Assembly (NCBI RefSeq): GCF_001949145.1
Contig: NW_019091383.1
Coordinates: forward strand, 115,637 to 179,636
Source of the DNA: Acanthaster planci
Taxonomy: Eukaryota; Echinodermata; Asteroidea; Valvatida; Acanthasteridae
DNA: 64,000 nt
Direction: 5' to 3'
A program made the position numbers and the translations under genes. A model generated the notes under the pieces. The model did no database searches and had not been told where the DNA came from. It was given only the letters and a program-made list of their open reading frames with translations. Positions 48,956 to 60,379 of this stretch are shown in pieces. Within the stretch, counting starts at the first letter, position 1; each line of letters starts with the position of its first letter.

Positions 48956-51770
48956 AGTCTACTAGGAAGTTTGTGAAAGTTTAACAAAGGTATGTTCAGA
49001 CGTGGCAGTTAAATAAAGTTCAATAAAACAGGCAAAGATGTGACATAATTAACAAGTAATTGACATCAAGTAAACAAATAAAATGGATTGTGAGAATTTG
49101 GCCAAACGATTTGAACTGAATCCCTTGCGACAGCATTAATTTCCCCTGATCGACAAACTAACTGATTTTCCGGATGGAAGTGTTTTTTCTTGAAATGCAG
49201 AAAAAACCACCGGTGATGATGCATCTGCATTATTTTTAATATTTTGTCCTCAGTGGATACACGATTTGTCACACACTCTTGAGGGAATTGGTGAGGGTAG
49301 AGCAGTCCTTTCGGCATGTAATCTTGCCAGGCTCAATCAATTCTAATAATCCAGAGATCGTTTTAATAGACGCTGTGAGGGATCTTACATCTTGTCAAAG
49401 TTCCAAACTCCACGTAGGCTGGAGTCGATTCCTCCCATGCAGCGCGAAATTGTGAAAGGGGCTGCGCAAAGACCAAAGTTCACAAAGAGGACAACTAGTG
49501 CAGATCCAGTGGCGTATCATTGTTTGGGTCCGGAACTAAAAATAGGGATTTTTCTGAAACGGTCAACCGCAATGTTTTTTGTTTCAAAAATAAAACAAAA
49601 CCAAAAACCTCCCCCGATGGACGATGCTAATGCATCTTGTCCTTTGACAAAAACGGGTACATGTCCCCTGGGGCTGTGCTTCTCATGAATACGGCCGTGT
49701 AAGGGACTACAAGGCCCCGGACTGCGCGCCGTACCATTTCCTGCTGTAATACCAGTGCCCTTTATTTATGCTTCACAGACGTTCGCCTGCGAATTGGTGA
49801 GTGGGCGGTGATGTCTGTCATTGCTCTATAGACAAGAAGTTTGCTCTTGAAAGTTCAGAAGTAACCGCGGGGGATTCTCTGTTGAGACCTGGCCTCATAA
49901 TGCACATGACTCACTCGTTAAATAAGACGTTTACTTTTAAATAAGGAGTTCAGTGAGCCCGCTTTACATGCACACGTGGATGACGTATCATTGGACAAGT
50001 AAATTTGTTTACGTTTAGGGCTAAGCTTTCGACGAAGGAATTATCCTCTCAGCTTATACTGAAAAAAAAACCCGACATATTGGCTTCCCTGCTATATGAA
50101 CACGTTATTTTCATTCAAACTTCGTTCAGCGGATCAATATAGTACATTTAATTGTGCCTGATAAAGTTAGTCATTTGCCATACAATTTCAACCACAGTTC
50201 GATCAAATTCAAACTATGAGCACTCTTTCTGTAAGAGGCGTTCGATTTCGTCTTTTGCCCTGCGATTTAACGATGCCAGTTTGTTTATTAAAACCCTCAA
50301 GAAGGGACATAGGGGTCGCAATTCAAGATATTATTCCGGCACGTTTTTTTCTTCTCCATGTAATTCTTAAATGTCTAATTTGTTTCTTTCGAATGAACTT
50401 TCTTGAAAATATCCTGGAAATAAACTCATTCTTGATGCACACAAAAGCAGAAGGTGGAAAGAATGAATGGGTCTTTGAAATGTTTGATGCATTGTCATGT
50501 AATTTTTTTTTCACTCGTTTCAATTTTGTTTGAAATCTAGGAGAACTTTGCGTTTTGAGAGTCCTGTTGATATTTGCCGTTTCGGTGTGTTTCCACTGCT
50601 GAATTGGTCTTGAAAATAAAAAGAAATCCTAAATAAAGTAGCAGAATAATTTCGTTTGAAAAAAATGTATATAAAGTGATTGATACATGAAGAATTCGAT
50701 CCACGAACGCTGCCATTCCGCAACCGCATGGACGAATCATTTCTTTTTAGTAACGAAGTTTCTCTTATCAAATGTGGTGACCGAACCTTGAAACTAAATG
50801 GTAAGGACTACTCTGTTCTTCCAATAACACGTGAAATTCTTTATAGAAGAAAACTTAATATTTGAATTGTGAAATGGGATGAAAAACGTTTGAAAGAAGC
50901 CGTAAAATGTCAAGATGGGAATACTAGTAACCGTACAAGGACCGGTCACTCCATGAAAGTGCACCCTTTTGCGACACATTACAGACAGAATTGTTATGCG
51001 TTGAACTTTGTCATATTTTAATGGAAACAAATGAAAGCCACTTGTCAGTAACAAACCAATTATTTTGTGAAGTTCTAAAAATAATGACGCAATCATCCCG
51101 GAGGTTACTGAAGAGGCAAATTTCGAGGTGACCAGGTGGCTCTTTAATTTACTGCGAATTGATTTAATACACGTAAAATAGAGAAGTTATCTTGTACAAA
51201 AATAAGAGCGACGCAATTGAAGATTAAATTGTAGACGTTCGGTGCTACCCTTATAAGGAGCACCGCGTAAAACAGCACGTTCGTAATAAAAATTAACTTT
51301 ACTAAAAAGTAAAAATCGCTATTTCTGCATATACAATATCCGCCTGTAGAGGGCAGTATTATTACACCAGGGTCTGAGTATACTCGGATTCCGATTTTGG
51401 AAACAAAATTTAGCTGTTCCATAAGTGTAAAGTATTGTACTATTGTATACTAACTGTTCGTGTGAGCTGGCATATGTACCTGCCACTTTAGCTCCCACAG
51501 CAATGATCACTTATGTCGCAACCCTCTCTATAAACGGCTCTAACTAGACCTAAATATTTTCCAACCGTCCTTTGTACTTGGAGGTTTCTCTAGTCCCTCC
51601 CTTCTACCCTGCATGATATTTGGAAGGGTATCTCTTTCATATTCTTATCCAAGCATGTGCATTCAGTGCGCGCGTGTCTACGCACATGGAATATTGACTC
51701 GTGCTATTGTTCAAATGAAGTCTATTCAAATGAGTGCTCGAGCTCGATCCTATGCGTCTTGAGTCATTTG
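48956..51770. other. Non-coding stretch 3' of FGF-like gene B
   Basis: No gene is recognised. The part at about 49098-49208 resembles intron 2 of gene B (53957-54063), possibly a remnant of an older duplication. Confidence 0.5.
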
Positions 51771-51915
51771 GGGTGCGTTCCAGTGAGCTACTCCTGTTAA
51801 CGCAAGTATACTCCTCGAACGGTTGGAGTGCGACCCCGGATTACGTAAGCGAGAGTGCTCCCGCTAACTGCAGGCACCTGCTCGTGTAAACAGGAGTAAC
51901 CGCGCGAACGCACCC
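51771..51915. repeat. Small foldback element
   Basis: Ends GGGTGCGTTC and GAACGCACCC are inverted copies, with the second matching block ACTCCTGTT / AACAGGAGT inside. It is a ~145-bp MITE-like unit without coding capacity. No exact target duplication was seen. Confidence 0.6.
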
Positions 51916-52391
51916 TTGTAATTTTCTCTTCACCATTCATACGTTCATTTGCATTTTTATAATAATACGGCTTTGTCCATTCCATTCACGAGCGAAAAGG
52001 TGACTCATTTCAGGAAGAAACAAGATCAACCTTACAGCCAATTCAATGTCAACATTGGATGGAATTTGACATATAGTTTTCTTGATTCACGAATTTCAAA
52101 TATTTCGGAAAAAAGATTCTGGGTTAAAGATTTGAACAGAAATCCTAAAATGAAGAGTCTTCCTGAAAAGGCATCAGGGCAACAGCGTCCTTATTTATCC
52201 GAAAAAGCACGAAAAATGATGTTTAAAGTGCACGTAACATACATGTATAGGGCGAACCACCTTTCAATACATTAAGCCCCAAAAGGGACGTAATTATAAA
52301 CATATCTGTCAAAGAAGAGAAGTTTAAAGTTGCACAAAAAATTTGCTTGTAAACAGATTCCTCTCTAAGACCCATTAATTTCGCTTTAAAC

Positions 52392-55300
52392 TTAAGAAAT
52401 GTTATCGCCGGATATTTCAAGAAAAAGAGTATTTTCGCTGGTCGAATTAGAGAACCTGACTTTGTAACCGCTATTTGTTTGGTTTGATGGCTTGACTGCG
52501 AGAAATCGTTGCCAACTGCAAGAACTGGCCGTGCCGTCCACGTAAGGGCTGTAACGTTCGCCGGAACGCCCGGTGATCTGACACCAGATGGTGCGGTTGT
52601 GCGAATCGAACCTTGTTAATGGCTGTAGAGGAAAAAAAACGATAGGACTAAGGGTTTGTTGGAAACAAACAATGTCAACATTGGAGACTGAAACAATGGA
52701 GATTTTGAGACGCCCGGTGGCGGCAGACACATCGGTACTTTCGCTCGTCGCCTAGCATCCGCACATGACGCCGGGAAGGGCCAATCGCTTTTGAGCTCTC
52801 ATTGGCTAAATTTTTACGACCTGTGACCGTAATGTCGTTAATTCCCTTGTAAGATTCGGGTAAATCATTTTATCATTAGATTTTGGTAATTGTTACGTAA
52901 ATTAGTTGCGGATTGGGATGTTATCACCACACTTCAACCACTTTTGCTCTGTACTTGCAGCTCTCGGTGCTTTGTGCGTCTAAAACAGTGACCTCGTATG
53001 ACGTATTTCCTTCACAAAAATCTGTGAAACAGATTAGCCCTTCCCAGCGCCCTTTGTTGGCGCTGGGTGACGAGCAAAATCGTTACTTTGCTTTTTGGTC
53101 ACAGACATCATAGTTATGATCTCTATTTTTTGGTTGATGGGAGCATGCACGTGTAGTTCTAGGCATGCGCGTTAGTTCTGAGCACGAGCACAACCGTGGA
53201 AACGGTTAGTCTGGTTCCCTGCCCAAAGATTCCCTGACGACTCTTGACAAAAAATCTTAGGTCAGGCATCACCCGCGGATTTACATAGATATGACTCAAG
53301 GGTCAGGGGTCAGAAGTTAAGAGCCCGGATGTTTTCGATTTCATCAGTGGCAACATCTCAAAATTGAGGCTTTTCCCATATCTGGTGAGCAATATTGCAA
53401 GTGTATCCCCACTGAGCGCATGTTTCAGGCACAAAGCCTGCATTGGTCGAAGTTATATTCTGCATTTCGCCTGGCATTTCGGCCAAGGCGACCTTCGATT
53501 TCAGTGTATAGAGTCAAATATTGTAGGATCAACAGCTGCTATTAGGATACGGGAATTTACGTTCAACAGCTAGGCTACAGCCGCCCAACCCGGCCGGGAA
53601 TAGCCGAACATCAACGGTACCATCCGAACATTCCGAATATAGACGGGACGCCTTCGGAATATTTCGGCTATTTCCGGAAAACTGGAGGAATTCCTCCAAT
53701 CTTGGTCATAGGCCTACCGGACCCCTGATTCGTAGAGTAGTCAGAATCATCGGGTCTGGTATCCAGACTAGGAAACGGTTTGTCTGCCGCCACCATGTGT
53801 CTCAAAGTCTCTCATCGTTTTTGTCTTTTGAAGGGTTAAATTGGGAGTTTTAAAAAGAAACTCATGAAAGGTAAAGAATTTATGGACAGTTCAAATTTGA
53901 AAAGATGTATGAACTCTTTGGCCTACGTGAACAAGAAAAAAATGAATTCTTGACAGTTGGTCAAACGATTTCATTAGATTTACTTGCGACAGTACCAACT
54001 TCCACCAAATTAACAAAACCGAGTTTGTTGAGCGGAAGTGTTTCTACAGAAATGCAGAAAGGGAATGTTGAAGCTTCGAACGAAAAGTTCAAGAACTTGA
54101 AATGGAAAACTGCCCCCCCCCAAAAAAAGAACAGAAGACCCCGCTCTTACTGTAGGGGAGTAGAAGCTGCTTGGTTTCCGGCCGTTGCTACTGAGTGCCA
54201 AATACAAATAGTCGCCGAAACGTATACGGACGAGGTCCGGTCTGTCAGCAGGGATAACTTCCATAGAACTCACGACCGTACCTGCATAATCCAATCAAAT
54301 ATGACAAATTACTTGAAATTAAAGTTAGAAAATAGGTTCAGAATTTAGCACTGCAATTTCAGAAAAAAATGAGTTTGATCGATTTTATTTTATTGCTTCA
54401 ACCGTACCATAATTGGATGTTTTGTTATTCCCCCCAAAAATAAAATAATTCGGAATGGAAAAATTACAAATTAGATAAAACAGAAAAAAAGACGTTCTTG
54501 TTTTTCACGACCGTAATAAATTTAAGATGTAATACAAAACTTTGAACTTGATTATGTTTAAGGATTAAACGAGAACCACCGCATCCATGACAAGAGAGAC
54601 ACACCACATTATTCATGATGTCGGGGTTAGATTTTAGTGGTCTGGACTTCCTTCCATGTATCAACGCACAAGACATCTTGTAGACATTTTACTATTGGAT
54701 GACACGGAGTCAGGCATTTTATGCATGAGCATGATAATGATGTATACCACTAAAACATCGATTAATACTTTTTTTTCGAAAGTACCTGCTCATTAAGTCA
54801 CAGATGTTTGCTTCGTATACAGGAAATTGTTTTCAAAGAAAAACAAATTGAATTTCCAAACCCATACTGTCCTTAAATATCTGTCTACAAGTGCACTAGT
54901 CACTCTAGGCTGAAAGAGGAACGTGATTGGTCAGTGTGTAATAATTAAGCTTTAAATCGTGTTCTGGTTTGTCAGTTTCAGCTCAGTGACATTCACTATC
55001 TTATTCCATTAAGACAGCAATTTGAAATTTTCTCTTTATTTTTCTAGTATGCTTTAAATTTAGACTTTTACGTTTCTCTGTATTCCAAGTCTTTCGTGCG
55101 AAAAGATGCTGGCTTTATATCGATTATAATGCAGTGGAAACACATTAGTATTCAGCGGATTCATTGCTGGCGTGCAGGTGTGCATAAAAATCCATTGCCT
55201 GTTTATCATCCAATCTCGAAAACGTTTATTTTCCTTAAATAAGCTGGTCTTATAAGGGAGGTAAAGGGGGAAGATTCTTGATACATGTGGTAATTTGTAT

Positions 55301-56253
55301 AAAATGGAAAGAAATTTCTGAACTGTCTGCCTCCGGATTCATTTGTCGTGATTCTTTCGTAGTTTCTACGATTGTCTCTTCCAGTGCAGAGAAAAACCTT
55401 CTTCGTTAGTCCCCCGAAATCGCCCTTGTCTCATTTTTCAAAAACAAGAAAACCTTTTTCTCCTTTTCGAGGAGAGGAACAGCCTCTGAGCACCCCCCCC
55501 CTCAAAATAATGCGCCATGACAAATGTATGCTCGAATGGCAGTGATCATGAATGTTGGGAGAGCGAATGCAATCGGCAAAATATGACAATGGGAATAGTT
55601 CAACGAAGGTCGTTTCTGTGGGCCTTCATTGTGCGTGTACATTGGTATAAAGAAGTGTTGGCAATACATGAAGTCCGCCCACAAACTTTATTGAAATTAT
55701 CGCTGATGAGAACATTAAATTTTGTTAAGTTACCCGGGTTACTTCGTCTACACAAACGTTTGAAGTAAGGTATGTCGTCCAAAATTCCATATTGTCCCAA
55801 ATGACTTCCAAAGATATAGGCCTGTACAGTGCGCTTCACAGCTAGTAAATCGGTGAGATGCCATGACTTTTGTTTGACAGATCTGTTCTTCTCTGCTTAC
55901 GAAATGAGCTTACCATCCGCAGTTCCGATGGCCACAGCTTCAACAGACATCTGGTTCAAAGCAAGTTTCACGCTATGTTTGCTGTTGATGAGGTACTTGT
56001 TGTCACTGCTGGATTGTCTGTAGTGCCGCGTTAAGGGGGAGGTAGATCCGACGTCTGCTCTGACTGAAGACGGCAAGATGTTCTCTGCACTGGATATCAT
56101 GGGCTGAACTTGGGTGGAGTTGGCCGGCAAGGAGGTCATCGCCGAAGAGATGTCTGCGACAGAGATCGACCAGTCATAGGGGAAGCAGAAGCAACGCTCG
56201 GCTAAACACAATGCTGCCAAGAAGTGAGCAAGCATCTCGCGGAAAATTACCAT
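52392..56253 (-). CDS. Divergent FGF-like secreted beta-trefoil protein, copy B (three exons)
   Basis: Exons on the minus strand: 56253-55914 (phase 1 end), 54281-54151 (phase 0 end) and 52622-52392 with stop TAA; 702 nt, 233 aa. The N-terminus MVIFREMLAHFLAALCLAE is signal-peptide-like. Exon 1 ends with YLINSKHSVKLA, comparable to LLNSRHQQVLA of copy A. Exon 2 (residues 115-157) has EVIPADRPDLVRIRFGDYLY followed by LALSSNGRK. Exon 3 has NRTIWCQ, ERYSPYVDG, QRFLAVKPSNQTNSGYKV and NTLFLEIS, aligning with copy A and with the last exon of FGFs. Intron positions and phases are identical to copy A. There are at least four N-glycosylation sequons (NST twice, NRT, NQT). Copies A and B are clearly paralogous. 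Assignment to FGF is by motif pattern and is less certain. Confidence 0.72.
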
Positions 56254-56369
56254 CTTGAAAAACTTGAGGCTGTCCGTTGCACAAGAAGGAGCGTTGCAAG
56301 AGGACCACGGTCACCAGGCTAAGAAGAATTTCCCTTCTTTCTGCTGCGTGGTGGTGGAGCGACAGCGGC

Positions 56370-56376
56370 TTTTATA
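56370..56376 (-). promoter_or_regulatory. TATA box of FGF-like gene B
   Basis: TATAAAA on the minus strand, 117 nt before the start codon, within CGGCAAACTTTATAAAAGCC. This matches the gene A promoter context at about 17 of 20 positions. Confidence 0.65.
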
Positions 56377-56934
56377 AAGTTTGCCGGAATTCTATGAAAT
56401 AAAGGGTCTGAGTACCTGTCGGTATTTCATCTTCCCGTATGCATAATAAATGTTTTCAGTTTATTGTATTTTGGACAAAGGAATCCACGAAAAAAATGCA
56501 AAAACGCAGTGAACTGTTTTCGTAACTTCTAAGTTGTCCATGAGATATATTACATGCACTGAAATTTCACGCTAAAGAGCAAATATTTCGACATCGACGG
56601 ATGCATTTTCATCCCGGAATTTCCCGTCCAAAGGTCGGATCCGCCCCCTTCATAGAGTCCGAAATTTTGGCGATGAGTCGTGACAAAATCTTCAATGGTA
56701 ACCTGTTTCACTAAAGATTAAAGGGAGTGTGAGTCTACTCTGTCAACCACGTTCACCCACGCGTGGGCGCACGACGTATGCTACACGCAACCACCACGGA
56801 ACGGAGCTCTCATCAAGTTAGACTTGAGTTCTGATCCCCAGCAATGTACGAGAATCTATTAGTGTTCAATGCCGCTTCAGATTGGCCCCTTGCAGTGGCG
56901 TAAGTTTGGGCTGGAAAGTGGGCGATGGGGATGG
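56377..56934. other. Upstream flank of gene B
   Basis: Upstream regulatory flank. No gene is recognised. Confidence 0.5.
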
Positions 56935-57072
56935 TGAGGAGGGGGGGTTGACTTGACCGGCAATGGAAACCTGAAAAGCGGGGGGGGGGGTGACTTGACC
57001 GGCAATGGAAATCTGAAAAGCGCGGGGAGGGGTCGACTTGACCGGCAATGGAAATCTGAAAAGCGGGGGGGT
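56935..57072. repeat. Tandem repeat of ~45 bp, about three units
   Basis: Units share GACTTGACCGGCAATGGAAA and TCTGAAAAGCG, followed by a variable run of G. The apparent proline-rich ORFs on the minus strand come from this repeat. Confidence 0.88.
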
Positions 57073-58709
57073 GACACCATAACATGACACTGTTCGTGAT
57101 ACAGATACATAGATGTATAATGTTGCAGATTCCTGATTTAGTGTTGTTGGAAGTCCAAAAACCTCTCCACACTCAGTCAAATACCTTTTTTTTCACGTCA
57201 CGATAAAGTTGGGGGGGGCGTAGGATCAACCCCTCACTATCACCCAATGCAATCAATTAATAGACAGTAGTAAAAGGTAACACAAGAACCAGTGTAAGAG
57301 TTATTTTGTTTCAGAGAAGATGGGCGGATAACAGCTAGGTTGTCATAGTGATATTAACATGCTTTTCATAATTTGGATAATTTTTCAACATTTCAACTAT
57401 ACATCCATTCGATAAGTATGAGGCTAATATTATGTTTTAAGGGACCCTTTCAGCCAAAATGTTCTTTTAATCGAATTCAAGCTTTTCAAGTCACGCTAGG
57501 ATTCAGCGTGGCATTCATTTTCGTTGTCTTTTTGTCATTCTGTTCTGTCATAGCCACTCAAGTCTCTACTTTCACCCGCCGTGTATGAGTTCAATGTTTT
57601 CCAACTTCTCGTGCATTTGAATTAAAATTCGTCGACATTTTTGCAGTATCAATCCGAATACACTCCAATCTGAGGTCAGATTCGGATCGGATCTTTCTCA
57701 CCGAGCCAACTAAGTGCCTGTTGCGAGATAGCACTTACTATAATAAAAACAAATAAATACTTATAATAAATACCAATCTAGGATTTTTATAGCCTGGGTT
57801 GGTATTATGTACAAGCCCTCTGTACTTTGCCCTCAAATTGAATGTCTCCCTCAAGGTCTCGTGTAATATCGGCTTCTAAATGTCGCTTTCAACAGTTCTA
57901 ATCTGTTGGAGTCTATACTTTGCGCCCCAGGCTACGTGTGCTGGTTAAGCGATGATTCTTGAAAGTCATGTGTTCGAATTATCGTAGTCGTACGTGTGTG
58001 GGTAATCAGTGCCAGGCGTGGCTTTCGTCGAAATCGTCGAGATGGTAAATTCCGCCATTATTTCCTTCGTTGTGGTTTTTCCCTGAGGAGTATGGGGGGC
58101 GTCGCCCCGTACCGTACAAACTTGAAAGTTACTAAGACCAGGCCGATCCTAGATATTCATATAAGTGCGATGTCAGTATGACGTAATCATGCATGTGTCA
58201 AATTACAAGCCACCGTAGTTTAAAAAAAGATCCACTTCTCTCAGCAGTTTAGCACGCACTGATACCGGATTTCAGTTCGTATTTTGGGATCTGATAAATT
58301 TTGAGTTGGTCAGCAACTGTGAGATGCAAAGTCGCTTGACCTGTGCTATTCCGAGGTCAATGAAAGGTCAAAGATACATTTGAAATGCTTAAAACAACCC
58401 CTCAAATCAATACATTGGTCGATATCTTTAAAAAAGTTTAGAATATTAACGTGAAACTTCGTGCTAACGGAAGCCTTGATGTCAAGATGTGCTTGCTTTC
58501 GTGACATCGCAATTTCCTCATCAGGTATTAAATTAAGACTCCTCTATTTTCTTAAATAAATTATAAGCACCAGAATTTTATTAAAGGTTCCCTTAGGCCC
58601 CCCCACCAGGATACACAGCAAATATTTCTGCTAATGTCCTGTGGCAACCCAATTCATTTTACCAGTTACTCCTATGAATATTGAAACAGGTGCATGAGTA
58701 ATGTATGTT
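57073..58709. other. Non-coding stretch between copies B and C
   Basis: No gene or clear repeat is seen. Confidence 0.5.
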
Positions 58710-58985
58710 TCAACCTTGTTGACCTGCGTGAAAGTGCAAAATATCTAATCCATACAGCCACTCCTTTCCTGTATCCAATCCTGTAAACAATTCGTAATCT
58801 GGAAAACTGAACGGATCCGGAACCTGTCTAAATGCGCCTTTGATTGGCTGCGTTGCGTACGCGATGCGTTCATGCGTTTCACTTTTACGGACACAAAAAT
58901 CGACTCCATGAACATAGCCCATGTGCAAGGCTCCTGTCGCTTGCTCCAAGCTAAACAGATAATCGGAAAAAAGACCCATTAAGAC
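58710..58985 (-). CDS. Candidate terminal exon of copy C (uncertain)
   Basis: An open segment of 276 nt (91 codons plus stop TGA) begins in phase 0 directly after a good acceptor (TTGTTTTTCAG). It could follow the phase-0 donor of the C exon 2 at 62779. It includes SDYLFSLEQATGALHMG, VDFCVRKSETHERIAYATQP, and KGAFRQVPDPF followed by PDYELF. The middle pattern F-x-V-x-K...T...F-x-x-x-P recalls the end of FGFs, but resemblance to A and B is weak. It may be an unrelated exon or a chance ORF. No initiating exon is visible. Confidence 0.35.
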   Translation of the reverse strand, partial: VLMGLFSDYLFSLEQATGALHMGYVHGVDFCVRKSETHERIAYATQPIKGAFRQVPDPFSFPDYELFTGLDTGKEWLYGLDILHFHAGQQG

Positions 58986-60379
58986 CTGAAAAACAACCGT
59001 TGAGTTTCGCTCGTCCCCTTCCCCGCCCTTACAACACTACTTTGGAGAATTTTGAGAAGCAAGTTAAGTGTGTCATTAGAGCGGCAGGCTCGCAAATGAT
59101 TACTTGATGTACTGCTTGTGCATGCATGTTCAGTGCGCACGCCTCGCGCGCATGCGGCTCTCGCCCTCAAAGTTTATGCAAAGATTATCAACAAAACACA
59201 CACGTACGTCGTGTAACGTGAAATGGCTGACCTTTTCAGAGCCTCATGTACTCAGTTATGCTTTATGTACCCGAAATTCCTCGGAGAATATAGAGCGACA
59301 TTTTGTTTAATTAATGCTTGAGCCATTTCCCTCCTTTGAAAAGTAAAAGACTCCAATAAATCCAAGCCCTCCCTTGTCGAACAAAATCTGACTTCCTATG
59401 AGTGAAATTCCTGGATTTTCTTAATTGATAAATTTGGTTTGTAAATACAATTGAAACACATTAACACATTACAACGTCCTGTATGGCTTTTTCTGGGAGG
59501 AAAATGACCTTTTCGAATTGTGAAATGTCAGGGAGAATTGTGCCTTCTGAGGAAAATAAAGCATGAAATCTGGTACACAGTTACAAACACGCACTAAGAG
59601 AGATTTATGGCATAAGACCATCGGAGATTTCTTCTACGATAACAGTGGCAGCCATTTTGAATAACCATCTCATCAGGGCTGGGAGGGGATTAAGTACAAC
59701 CCTCCCCCAGAACTGATCGCAAGGGGTATTTTTAGTTTAATCCTGAGCAGCCCTATACGGGAAAACAAGAAGTCAACAGAAAAAAATTAGGGATGTAGGC
59801 CTACATGTGCTCTCTATTTAGGCCGCTTTTTTAAATCCCATCTTAGTGCAAGTATTTCCTACTAGCGGGGGGGGGGCAGTCAGTTGGCCATATGACTAAA
59901 ACTCATTGAGTCTTATCAGAAATTTGACCTAAGCCAATTAAATGTTCACAGAATATATCTTTCAGAAAATGTCCTTGGTTACCATGACAATCAACTATAG
60001 TGGGGACACAGCGCTAATCAACTTCGTTTACATAATTTATACAAATCTCCTCCCCCACTGTTTAAAGTAGGGGATATTATGTCACTTCGTCACTTTTTCA
60101 AGAGCCACACGTGGGTTTTGAAGAAAATTGGCTTTCGAGAAATCGCCAGAGCCAGAAGCTTCTTCTATTTCAAAACTGCAAAATTACCAACACGGAACAA
60201 GTTTATGCAGTAAAAAACCCTCAAATGGTACTCCGAGAGGTATAAACTTTTGACTGAACCAAGTAATTAAAATGAACCCAGTGATTAATTAAGCGAAATG
60301 AATTAGTTAAGATGCGCTTCCGTTCATGAAATCGAAAATTCACGTTTTTCTACTTGTTGGCCCTTCTGTGCCATGTATT

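Noticed and set aside
53905-54348. 147-aa plus-strand ORF
   Set aside because: It is antisense to exon 2 of gene B, with no recognisable domain. The minus-strand exon has splice sites and three paralogues.
56813-57180. Proline-rich minus-strand ORFs
   Set aside because: They are created by the ~45-bp tandem repeat with G runs.
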